Source: Scilla litardierei (lineage: Eukaryota > Streptophyta > Magnoliopsida > Asparagales > Asparagaceae). From it: a stretch of 64,000 nucleotides of DNA. The position numbers and the translations under genes are program-made. Shown here one piece after another: positions 54,804 to 64,000 of the stretch. Every line of letters starts with the position of its first letter. The stretch's first letter is position 1. The notes below the pieces were generated by a model, which did not search any database, had not been told where the DNA came from, and saw nothing but the letters and a program-made list of their open reading frames with translations. Location of the stretch: assembly GCA_030789695.1 (NCBI GenBank), contig CM061138.1, forward strand, positions 185,047,051-185,111,050. The letters run 5' to 3'.

Positions 54804-54819
54804 CCTGCATGGGCCACCA
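54804..54819 (-). other. Gypsy-2 candidate primer-binding region
   Basis: TGGTGGCCCATGCAGG, identical to the block after the Gypsy-1 5' LTR and 8 nt from the LTR end. Not the Met-tRNA site. Confidence 0.5.
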
Positions 54820-54827
54820 CTAAACCC

Positions 54828-57042
54828 TGTAACGCCCCGCTTCCCAAAAGTCACCGGAAGCGAGAGCGTTACGCGGTCAGCTTGAACTGGAGCGGTGAAG
54901 CTCGAGTTCAATAAGCGTCTGTGATAAAAACACAGATGAGGTCCTTACAACTGCCATTCAGAACAATCAGAAACACAACCAGAAAAGTAAAGCCACATCC
55001 AGAGATAAAGTTCGTACACAGAGTTTAACAAGCCACAGCTGGGCTAAAAGTAGCAACAAGAAAAGAACGTACGCGGAAGCAACTACAACGTCTGAAAAAG
55101 GAAACTAGGAAAGCGGTAAAGTGTCGAGGGTCCACTAGTCCTCTGCTGGGAGAGGCACTGCGTCAGGTGCGAACTCCTGACTCTCCTACTCTGGCGTCTC
55201 GTACTGGTCCTCCTGGTACTCAAGCTCTGAACCTGACATACATCCACAAACATGAATGTATGTCAGCTAGAGGTCTGCAAGAAGAGGTTAGCATCCCAAG
55301 GCGAAGTATATGACAGATATATGAATTTTAAAAGCATTAATAATTTAAGAAAAAGTGACTGCAGCAATTTAACAAATAACAATTTATAGAAACGGAAGCG
55401 GACAATCCTAGCATGCAGTTCTAGACGGTTGCAAGTTTAAAGTTAAGATTCTCTGAGTTCGTTAGCATTTCAATTTTCAAGATGACCAAGTTAGTGTTCA
55501 AATGACCATGTCAGGAATTCACATCTAATCTAGGGTTCTCGCCTTTAGGTCGTGATGAGAAGGTCGTTCCTCTCACGGAGGCTTACCATGATTGACGCTA
55601 ACCCACCGCGTCGGGTGGTGCTCTTGAGGAGAGTACCTTTCATACGCCCAGTGGCCGCTTAACCCTAACCCCACCCAAAAGTTTTTGCCAGAACACGAAC
55701 CGGCCTAGTCGACTCACACGACATCACGATATCACGATACCGCCTTCGAGGCGCACGATTTCACGATGCCCAAATTGTTAGACATGTCAAGACTCACTGA
55801 ATGTTACTGTTAACAAAATTAAAGTTTTATGGTGACAGTTCTACAAAGCGGAAACGGGTCAAACGACCGTTCCCGTAATTTTAAATAATGACGAATACGT
55901 CCTTTTTGTTCAACTTGCTACAGAAATGATTGTTTTCTCTTATTGTTTAAAATGGGGATATATCGTATGATATACCGTTGGATCCCAAATTTCGTCCTAG
56001 TCATTATGGTGTCAGTTTTGTATGTCATTTCACGCCTAGTTTTTGAGTTACACAGCAATACATGAAGGCGGCGTAAACGTGCCGAAACTTCTAAAAATCA
56101 TAACAAATCATATACTTGCATGTTTTCGACGTTCTTGGTGTCTTTGGATTCGTCTCAACGAGTACTACGCTACGGAAGGTTTGGTTCGCTGTTTTGGCAG
56201 AGCACAAAATCAGAATTCATGTTTCTTGTTCAGGACAGATTTGCAAAAGTACCCCTACGATGTCTAATTGCCCAGTTTTATTAAGTTTTCTACTTTACGG
56301 TGTGGGTTAAGAGTTATAGGGGTAGATCTACCAACCTGAAGTGAAGCGAGGGATCGGATGACGACCACGAGCAACAACGACGCGTACGGTGCTGAAACTT
56401 CGACGTTCACGCTCCGAACTTGTTGCGGCAGCGAGTAGGTGACGGACAGAGGTTGTCATCGAGTTCCGGGGGCTGTCGTCGACACGCGAGGAGGCGCTGA
56501 AGCTGTCGGCTGCGTCGTGTGGAGGGAGGGAAGAGGAGAAACTACCGTGGCTGCGTGGGTGCTATTTGCGTGGCTGCTGGAGTTGTTTTGCATGGACTAA
56601 GGAAGGAGGAGAAAGGAGCAGGCCTAGCTGTGGGTCTTGCGGCTGGAGATGGAGATGAAGTGGTTGCTTGCGAGAATGGGGAGGTGGCTTTGGGCTGTGG
56701 CGTGGGGTAGGAAGAGGACTCGGCCTGGAGATGTAGAGGAGGAGGAGTTCGGGCTTGGTGCAGGCCGTGGGATGTGGTTGTTGCATGAGGATGATGGCGG
56801 CTAGAGGAGCTTGAAGTCGACGGCCTGGAGTTGTAGAGGAGGAGGAAGGAGAGCTCGAGTTTGGGATGCTGGCGGCTGGAGGTTGCCGTGACCTAGGGTT
56901 GGAAAAAATAGGAGTAGGCTTAGGTTTTGCTAGGCTGGGAGATGTATGGAGTCGGCGGCTGCTAGGGGTTGTAGGTTAGAGTTTTGCAAACTAGGTTTAT
57001 ATTATATAGAGTTAGGGTACAGGTTGCCGCTGTGGAGAAACC
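54828..57042 (-). repeat. Gypsy-2 5' LTR (incomplete, cut by Copia-2)
   Basis: Collinear with 47,225-49,437 of the 3' LTR. Collinearity stops at AGAAACC, where Copia-2 begins. The missing part is not in the window. Confidence 0.9.
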
Positions 57043-57570
57043 TGTCGGATCCTGTCAAAACAGCGACGTTAGGATCGAATAATAACATAGACTTACGTTG
57101 GTATATGCAGCGTCGTAGTCTCTGAACTTCACCCTCGGATTCGCCACAACGGTCAGTACTTCGTCACGGAGGATTGAAGCAGCGTTTCACCACCTAAATC
57201 TCTATTTAGAAGAGGATTTTAATGGAAGGGAGAAGAAGAACATAAGTTGCCTTATGCAAACTTATGGCATGGATGGAATGGTGTAAAAGGCATACCCTTG
57301 GGTCATATTTATAGGCTTTAGGGGTAGTTATTGTAGGAAATAACCAATTATAAGCTTATTAGCCTATATTAGCACTTTTACTTATCCTCTTCTTCATTCA
57401 CTTATCGAGTGCCTTTATGCACTTATAAAGTGACTTTTTCCACTTATCGAGTGGTCCTTTTCACACGAGAAAAGGTTCCCTTCGTGCACGCTTTCGTGCA
57501 CGCGACATCTGAGGTCCTTATACCCTCATACATCCCCTCATGGGTGTATTCATGTCGTCCATATCCAACA
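57043..57570 (-). repeat. Copia-2 3' LTR with palindromic U3 motifs
   Basis: 528 bp; minus sense TGTTGGATATGG to GGATCCGACA. The TATA box CCTATAAATA is at 57,315-57,306. Upstream in sense are three short near-palindromes: CCACTTATCGAGTGG (57,439-57,453), GCACTTATAAAGTG (57,419-57,431 region) and CACTTATCGAGTG (57,398-57,410). Two CGTGCACG words lie further upstream (57,484-57,502 region). Confidence 0.9.
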
Positions 57571-58581
57571 TCTCCCACTCACACTTGAGGGGATTGTAAG
57601 GAAACATCTTTCCTTTAACTCTTCTGTTTATCATACCGAGAAATAGGCCGTGTGACCGTCATGCGCATAGAGTCCGCTGTTGTGCACTTGTTAGAGATAC
57701 ACAACACCCCTCTAGGTGCAAAGTTGAGTAGATCAACGCATGCTTTACCCTAGATTATTTCTTCACATTTCTTATGCTTTATATTCAACAATTGAATCCC
57801 ATCTGGATTACAATTGGCTGGCCAGCTTTGAATCTCTAAATTCCAAATGTGAATATGAAATTAATCTTCCTCTTCTTGCGATCCTTTCGATCTTGACTTG
57901 ACTTGCTTTTCTAACATGCCCTGCCGGACCGAATTGACCATAGTCCATATGCAACATGCTAAGATAGCAATCACCCAGTCAAATCTAAAGGAACCAATTA
58001 GAGTCCATAAGGGTAACGAGTTAAGACCCATGTGGTCTTTGGGTCTTACATAATAGTAAACACAATTACTATTCTAACCCAATGGTCAAAATGCATACGT
58101 AGTATGAATACGTATTACAACATCACTCCTTTCCCAGGGAGCGTATGTCTTAATGATGTTGTAAGGATGATGATCAGACACCACAATGTCTGACTTTGAG
58201 TCCCTTTTACTACTCAAATGATCTTCTAGACCGACATCCCGCATAAGACAGATAGGATTTAAGAATCCTCTTAGATCTTTTGTAAGCATCCATATGATGC
58301 GGATCTTTCATATGACCATTTTGTTTAAGTCATGACTCTAAATCATCCGTCTGACGATTTTGACTTTAAACACGTCTCATCTTCATTTTATCCGTCTGAT
58401 ATAATAAAGGCGGTTGCTCATGTGAGAGAGCCAACCTCAATCTGTCCGACATACTAATAAACCAGCTGAGATTTAAAATGTACACAAACATTTTCAAGAA
58501 AGTCATATGCAATGTTGAAAAGAACTTGTTCTTTTATTAAATTTGATCTTTTATAGACATGGGAATTTACATTGGTACAAC
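57571..58581 (-). other. Copia-2 polypurine tract and 3' non-coding region
   Basis: GAGTGGGAGA (57,580-57,571, minus) abuts the LTR and is the polypurine tract. The following about 1 kb up to the pol stop has no meaningful frames. Confidence 0.75.
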
Positions 58582-60456
58582 TCAGCTCTTACGCAATCTT
58601 TGAGATGATAAGTGTTTGTAAAACACATCTCTGGGGATCGCCTTCGTAAGCGGATCAGCTATCATCTCATGCGTAGATATGTACCTTATGTCTACCTTCT
58701 TGGTCTTGTCATAGTCTTTTGCAAATTTGTAGCGGATACCTATGTGTTTGGTCTTATAATGGAATTTTGGATCTTTGACATAGGCTATAGATGCTTGACT
58801 GTCACTGTGTATTGGTACATCACCTGAGTCACTTGCATCAATTAGACTGTCTAAGAACTTCCTAAGCCAAACAGCCTCTTGGACTGCCATGCTAAATGCT
58901 ACAAACTCGGCTTTCATAGTTGAAAGTGCGATGCAGGATTGTTTCTTGCTACTCCAGGATATTGCACCAGATCCGAGTAGAAAAACATATCCTGAGGTCG
59001 ATCGTCGCTCATCGAGATCACCCGCCCAATCAGCATCAGTGTAGCCTTCGAGCCTCAAGGCATCTCCTTGATAGCATAAAGCATAGTCCGCACTTCCTTT
59101 AAGATACCGCATTATCCTCTTAACCGCTTTCCAGTGTACTTGCCCTGGATTGGATTGGTAACGACTTACCATTCCAACGGCAAAACAGATGTCCGGTCTT
59201 GTACACATCATAGCGTACATAAGACTACCAACTGCACTGGAATATGGAACTTTTTCCATAATTTCCTTTTTCTTTTGGTTCTTTGGACATGATTTCAGAC
59301 ATAAGTTATCGCATTTGCTTATAGGAGTATCAATGGACTTGCAGTTCTGCATATTAAAACGTTCTAAAACCTTCTTTATATAAGTCTCTTGTGAAAGAGA
59401 AAGAAGTTTCTTCGAACGATTCCTTGAAATCTTAACTCCAAGGATATATGCGGCTTCTCCCATGTCTTTCATCTCAAAAACTGATGAAAGCCAAGCCTTG
59501 ATATCCATCATAAAGCCCTTGTCATTTTCGGCTATTAAAATGTCATCTACATATAGAGACATAATAACGTACTTGCTCTTAATCCTCTTGATATATACAC
59601 AGTTATCTTCATCAAGCATGGAAAAACCATTTGATAAGACAACTTCCTGAAATCGTATATACCATTGCCTCGAGGATTGTTTAAGACCATATATAGACTT
59701 ACGAAGTTCACAAACCTTATGTTCGTTTCCTTCTTTTACAAACCCTGTTGGTTGTTCCATATAGATCTCCTCGTCCAATTCTCCATTGAGAAAGGCAGTC
59801 TTTACATCCATCTGATGTAATTCGAGGTCTAAGCAAGCTACCATAGCCAGAATCAGGCGAATCGAGGTAAAACAGACAATAGGTGAGAAGGTCTCTTCGT
59901 AGTCTATCCCTTCCTGTTGCGTAAAACCTTTCGCGACAAGGCGAGCTTTATATCTGTCTATAGAGCCATCAGCCTTATGCTTGATCTTGAGAACCCATTT
60001 GTTCCCAATAGCTCTACGTCCTCTGGGTAAGTCAACTAAGTCCCAGACTTGGTTAACTTTCATGGATTCCAACTCCTCCTTCATCGCTTCCATCCATTTG
60101 TCTTTCGCAGGGCATGATACGGCTTGTTTGAAAGTAGCATGCTCGTCATCATCTTGTAGTAAAGTCATAAAGGTTTGCGGAAATTCATCCTCAAATCTTA
60201 GAGGAGCCAACCTTGTACGACTACTACGTCGTATTTGAGATTCTTCAAGTCCTTGTTGACTCGAATTTAGATCAATTCTAATATCACTCCCACTTGGAAT
60301 GTCGTTTAGAAATGCTCCCACTTGGATCATTATTCCCGTATGGAATAGGATTCGCGTCATTCGTATCATCCATTGGTGAAGTTTGAAACGTATTTTCGTC
60401 TTCACCAAGAATTCTCCTACTCGAATGAGGCAATCCTTCTTGATCATTAATCTCAA
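58582..60456 (-). pseudogene. Copia-2 reverse transcriptase and RNase H
   Basis: A long open minus-strand frame with the RT lead-in (WMEAMKEELESMKVNQVWDLV), GNKWVLKIKHK, HQMDVKTAFLNGEL, YVDDILIA (catalytic) and RPDICFAV. RNase H has DADWAG and DSQAS, but the block usually reading STTEAEY is STMKAEF, so the second catalytic acid appears replaced by Lys. The tail is ADPLTKAIPRDVFYKHL and a stop. The first about 50 codons are out of frame with the true linker: the integrase frame enters this frame by a shift near 60,300. Otherwise it looks full length. Confidence 0.93.
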
Positions 60457-61279
60457 ATAGAGATAAGTCCTGACTTATCTCGCCCTGTCTTGGAAACTCG
60501 TTTTCCAAGAAAGTGACATCCCTCGACTCAAATTCAATTAGGCCTCCATTGTCTTCCTGACCAATGAAAACATAACCTTTGGAGTTTTCTGCGTATCGTA
60601 TAAAGATGCATTTCCTTCCCCGTGGCCCAAGTTTGCCATATTTATGGGAGGAAATATGTGCGTAGGATGCACACCCCCAAGGTTTCAAAATGTTTAAGTC
60701 AGGAGACCTTTGGTTCCACAACTCGTAAGGAGTGGAGCTAACTGATTTCGAGGGTACGCAGTTCAAGATGAAAGCGGCCGTCAATAATGCATCACCCCAA
60801 AAGGTGATTGGCAAGTTATCTTGCGCCATCATTGAACGGACCATTTCCATTAAAGTCCTATTCCTCCTTTCTACAACACCATTTTGTTGCGGAGTATAAG
60901 GCATAGTTACCTGATGAACTATGCCTTTTTCATCACAAAATTCCTTAAAACTTGCCGATTGATATTCACCGCCTCTATCGGTTCGCAAGACCTTAATCGT
61001 GCGATCTAATTGATTTTCCACTAAACTCATATAGTTTTTAAAGCAGATTAATGTTTCACTTTTGTGGGATATCAAATAGATATGACCGAATCGGGTGAAG
61101 TCATCAATAAAAGTGATGAAATAGGACTTTCTGCGTCTTGTCTTGACATTCATCGGACCACATATGTCCGAATGGATGAGCTGTAATGGAACCTCGGCCC
61201 TTGTGCCGGTTCCAAACGGCTTGCAACAAGATTTCCCTACAAGGCAATGTTCGCAGGTTGACATATCGACCTTTGAAAC
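60284..61279 (-). pseudogene. Copia-2 integrase (N-terminus cut by LTR E)
   Basis: Minus-strand frame from the E junction: CEHCLVGK (second half of the HHCC zinc), LIHSDICGPM, LRTDRGGEYQS, PQQNGVVERRNRT (the D,D,E triad), then PYELWNQRSPDLNILKPWGC and the variable C-terminus, closing at 60,284. The upstream His residues of the zinc domain lie beyond the insertion. It is one frame off the RT frame. Confidence 0.92.
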
Positions 61280-62570
61280 TGTAATAACCCTAGTGTGCAA
61301 ATACTAAATTAGACCTAGACTCCTTGTATGTATGCATGCTAGCCCATGGAATAGAGAGATTTGCACTTTGCCCCTAAATTCTCATTTGTACCCAAATGAG
61401 GGTAGCATTGCAAAATTGGGCTTAAAGGCAAATTTCGAAAAGTCAAGGGGTTTTTGTGCAAAAAGGGAAGTGCGATATTTGTAATGGAAAACTTGTAATA
61501 GTTTGGAGGGCCATTATAAAACCAAAAAAAAATGAAAAAGAATAATGTCAAACTTGTAAATAGTTGAAGGGGTAAGAGATAACTTCTTAATTGAGGATTT
61601 CCTCCACATTCTTCCACATTCTTCCTCCAAATTCTTCCCCATTCCACACTCTTCCAAGTATTAACTCCCCTTCATTGTTTTCATGTGTGTGTGGCCGAAA
61701 TTTGGAGCCAAGAACAAAAAAAAAACAAAAACAAAAACAAAGAAAGAAAGAAAGAAAGAGAATAGAAAAGAGAAAGGAGAAGGAGAAGGAGAGAACTCCA
61801 AGCTTGCCCTACCCTTTCTTGAAGCCCTTCATAGGTAGGAGCTCTTCAACCCTCTTCCTCAAGTTTTAGTTGTAGTTGATGTCATGTTTTATATGTGCAA
61901 TAGCCCCAAAGATGCAATTTTTCCCTTGTATTTGCTTGCATGTCACCCTCTCCTGAAAAATAGAATTTTGCATGTGTGTTTGTACTTCGATTTTTATTTC
62001 TGTAGTTGGAATCACCTTCTGAAAAAAATACGTGGCTATAGATCTTGAAGTTCTACCCCAAATTCATATAAATTTTGTCATATGTTGAGTTCAATAAGTA
62101 GGAGAAAGAATTCATTATTTGCAAGATGTCTGAAAATCTGCCAAGCTGTACACAGTTCAGAAAAATGAGCATAACTACCTGTATGCTCTATGGATATTGT
62201 TGATTTTGGTCTTGTTGGAAAGCTAACAAGTTTTTCTCAAAGTCCATTTTGACTCTTATGTCGAAATTCGGGCTAGAACATACCCAAACTTGGCTTTGAA
62301 CACAGACCCAAGAATCTGTCTGAAAAACAGATTAGATATACTTCACCAATTAATTCACCATAAATCACACACTTAATATTTTCCCATGAAATTTTATCTG
62401 TCGATCCATAACTGATATATATTCAAATTTCATTTATAAAGTGTTGTCAAATTCACAATATAAATGGACTAAAAATGCTATCTTTCTATCTGTTCTTGCA
62501 ATTTCAGTATGTTGGATGGTGTTGAGTGTGATATTGCTAATTTTTCACTCCAAATGCATGAATGATGTTG
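61280..62570 (+). repeat. LTR E (start of an element inserted in Copia-2)
   Basis: It starts TGTAATAACCC, with no polypurine tract before it but integrase sequence directly adjacent, so it is an element's left end. Blocks are shared with the D LTR: TCCACATTC...CCACACTCTTC, GGTCTYGTTG.AAAG.TAACAAGTTTT, and GAATCTGT.TGAAAAACA with AATTCACCATAAATCAC. It has TATAAAA near 61,515 and a donor-like ATAG|GTAGGA at 61,835, as in D. An A-rich tract with AAAG repeats lies at 61,716-61,795. Its right end is not clear. Confidence 0.6.
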
Positions 62571-64000
62571 ATGCATGTATGTAAGATTAGTGACGTGCGT
62601 TTATATTTCATATATTTGCGCGCGTTTTCTTCCGTGTTTCTCCGTATTTTTCGCCGTCTTTTATTTGTTTTCTTGTATTTTATTGTTTTCTTTCACTTTT
62701 CCGTGTTTTTGGTATTTTGCAGGAATTTCTAGCATTTTGGACATAAAAACGACGATATCACAAGTCCCCGGCGCAACGGGAGGAGTCACGCGTGACCCAG
62801 GGGGTCAAACGACGATGATTGCATCATTCAGCCCCTCACTCGATCGGTTGAACAAAGTCAACCGATCGGGTGATGCACGCGTGCACCACCCGGTCTCAGC
62901 TAGAGCTCAAGCGGATGTCACCCGACCAGTTCTCAGGCCGGTTCATTGTGGCCGTTTCTCTGTCTTTTCGAGCCAAATGCCAACCGATTGGGTGACTCTC
63001 ACCCGATCGGTTCATCTGTAGCTGATTCTGAGGAGCCAAGACACGGGCATCCAACCGACCTCTCCACCCGATGGCGCCATGATCCAACCGGTCACCCCAA
63101 GAACTCAACCGACCGGTTCATCTGACCGGGTGAAGCTCCACCGTTTTATGTTTATTATTTGTAACAGATCACCCGATCGGTTGACTTGTCAACTGATTGG
63201 GTGTCGTTTTTCCTGTGGTTTTGGACCCGATCCGTTAGGGCTCGGAATGGGGGCTATAAATACCCAATGCTGGCAGACTTTTAGGGCATCTTCTTCTTGG
63301 ATCTTCTTCATCTTTTCTAGGGCATTTTGCCCCTTTCTCTTGTTAGTCTTAGGTTAGTTTAGATTAGGTCTTTTGTTCAATAAGTCTTGTATTGGATTGA
63401 TGATTCAACTCAAGATAAGTATTTTCCTTTCTTTTTCTCCATTGTTTGTATTGTGTCTATTTTGCTTCATGATGAATGTTTGTATGTCTTTTGTGTTGTT
63501 TGTTTATATGTTTTTCATCATGGAGTAGTATTGATGAACCCTAATACGGGTTAGGGTAGGATTGATGCTTGGTTGTTTCATTTGACTTGGTTGCATGGCA
63601 TGTGTTCGATGAAATGCTTCAATGGGGATTTCTAGCAATCTGGGTCCAATTCGTATGGCAACACACTAGATGTGTTGGGGATTGGGGTCTAGTGCTTGTC
63701 CTGTCAAGATCCGCTTCGATGTATTGCTAGAAATCACATTTGACCTATTTGGCCATTAGGGTTACGCGGGGGTGTTTCATTGTCATTGGCGGGAGAAAGA
63801 CCGCCTCTGATCATCGGGCCAAGGGGGAATAAACTTGGCGGTTGACTCCCTAGCCATAGCTCACGCCCCGAGCGTTGACATCGAGTCCTCGCGCGCGGGA
63901 GCGGCTTGGACGAAGTGTTGGGAGATATCATTGTGGCCTTAATGCTCCCGGTTGCGGAAGGTGTTAATGGACATGGGAATGCCCACTGTCCGGAACCGGG
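62571..64000 (+). repeat. Segment F: LTR-like region running off the window
   Basis: No coding frames of substance. It has LTR promoter architecture: an inverted-repeat cluster built on CACCCGATCGGTT and AACCGATCGGGTG (62,839-63,205), a TATA box TATAAATA at 63,255-63,262, and CAATAAG further down. It may be part of E, or a separate insertion starting near 62,577. Boundaries unknown. From about 63,520 I see nothing identifiable. Confidence 0.45.
62839..63205 (+). promoter_or_regulatory. Palindrome cluster (CCGATCGG type) upstream of the F TATA box
   Basis: At least eight occurrences of (A/C)ACCGATCGG(G/T)-like words and their reverse complements or one-base variants (GACCGGGTG, AACCGACCGG). 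They are often paired as inverted arms, for example CGATCGGTTGA and TCAACCGATCG about 7 nt apart. The cluster ends 50 bp upstream of TATAAATA. The core differs from the CTAGTCGGTC module but the layout is the same. Confidence 0.6.

Larger units (their letters stand above)
47225..57042 (-). mobile_element. Gypsy-2: decayed chromovirus-type gypsy element, continues beyond the Copia-2 insertion
   Basis: LTRs at 47,225-50,010 and 54,828-57,042 (the latter cut by Copia-2 and incomplete). Minus-strand order: 5' LTR, primer block, gag, protease, RT, RNase H, integrase, chromodomain-like tail, polypurine tract (50,025-50,011), 3' LTR. Several in-frame stops, frameshifts and a 68-bp insertion make it inactive. 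LTRs differ by about 2% over the shared part. Pol is very similar to Gypsy-1, but its LTR lacks the CTAGTCGGTC array. Confidence 0.92.
57043..61279 (-). mobile_element. Copia-2: Ty1/copia element, 5' half outside the visible part
   Basis: 3' LTR (57,043-57,570), polypurine tract, about 1 kb 3' non-coding, RNase H/RT, then integrase on the minus strand, cut at 61,280 by LTR E. Gag, protease, primer site and 5' LTR are not seen. Confidence 0.9.

Overview
This is a stretch of a large plant (angiosperm) nuclear genome. Almost the whole window is LTR retrotransposons inserted into one another. The evidence is chromovirus-type Ty3/gypsy and SIRE/Maximus-type Ty1/copia polyproteins, initiator-Met-tRNA primer sites, polypurine tracts and long TG...CA repeats. 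I recognise no complete host gene, rRNA or tRNA. The names used here (Copia-1, SIRE-A, SIRE-B, Gypsy-1, Gypsy-2, Copia-2, C1, C2, D, E, F) are working labels.

Left two thirds (1-39,800), read from target-site duplications (TSDs). An old minus-strand copia copy (Copia-1: RNase H at 2,094-2,640, RT/RNase H linker at 39,634-39,800) was split by SIRE-B (minus strand, 2,641-39,633, TSD CTACT). SIRE-B was then hit twice. SIRE-A (plus strand, 6,344-21,323, TSD GACAT) carries near-identical LTRs, an uninterrupted pol and an intact extra 3' ORF. Gypsy-1 (minus strand, 24,368-35,796, TSD ATGCT) landed in the SIRE-B gag. Each of these carries a solo LTR: C1 in the SIRE-A gag (9,868-12,369, TSD GCTTC) and a SIRE-A-family solo LTR in the Gypsy-1 RT (29,594-31,335, TSD AAAAG). 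LTR divergence by eye (SIRE-A about 0.2%, Gypsy-1 about 1%, SIRE-B about 2%) agrees with the nesting order.

Right third. Element D (39,801-46,368, plus sense) has 3.2-kb LTRs and under 1 kb of non-coding interior, which is split by solo LTR C2 (40,367-42,480, TSD CATAT). A short unassigned stretch with exon-like segments follows (46,369-47,224). Gypsy-2 (minus strand, from 47,225) is a decayed relative of Gypsy-1. Its 5' LTR is cut at 57,043 by Copia-2 (minus strand). Copia-2 is itself cut at 61,280 by LTR E, a relative of the D LTR. From about 62,570 another LTR-like segment (F) runs off the end.

Most interesting signal. A module of nested inverted repeats built on CTAGTCGGTC/GACCGACTAG sits immediately upstream of the TATA box in the LTRs of SIRE-A, SIRE-B and Gypsy-1, that is, in both copia and gypsy elements. 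A further copy precedes the SIRE-A 3' ORF. The close relative Gypsy-2 lacks the module. Families C, F and Copia-2 have unrelated palindromes in the same promoter-proximal place. This looks like a recurrent and possibly exchangeable promoter architecture. Other notable signals are predicted short introns joining gag to protease in both gypsy elements, predicted introns inside their LTRs, and echoes of the SIRE-B LTR/primer-site junction in its own non-coding interior.
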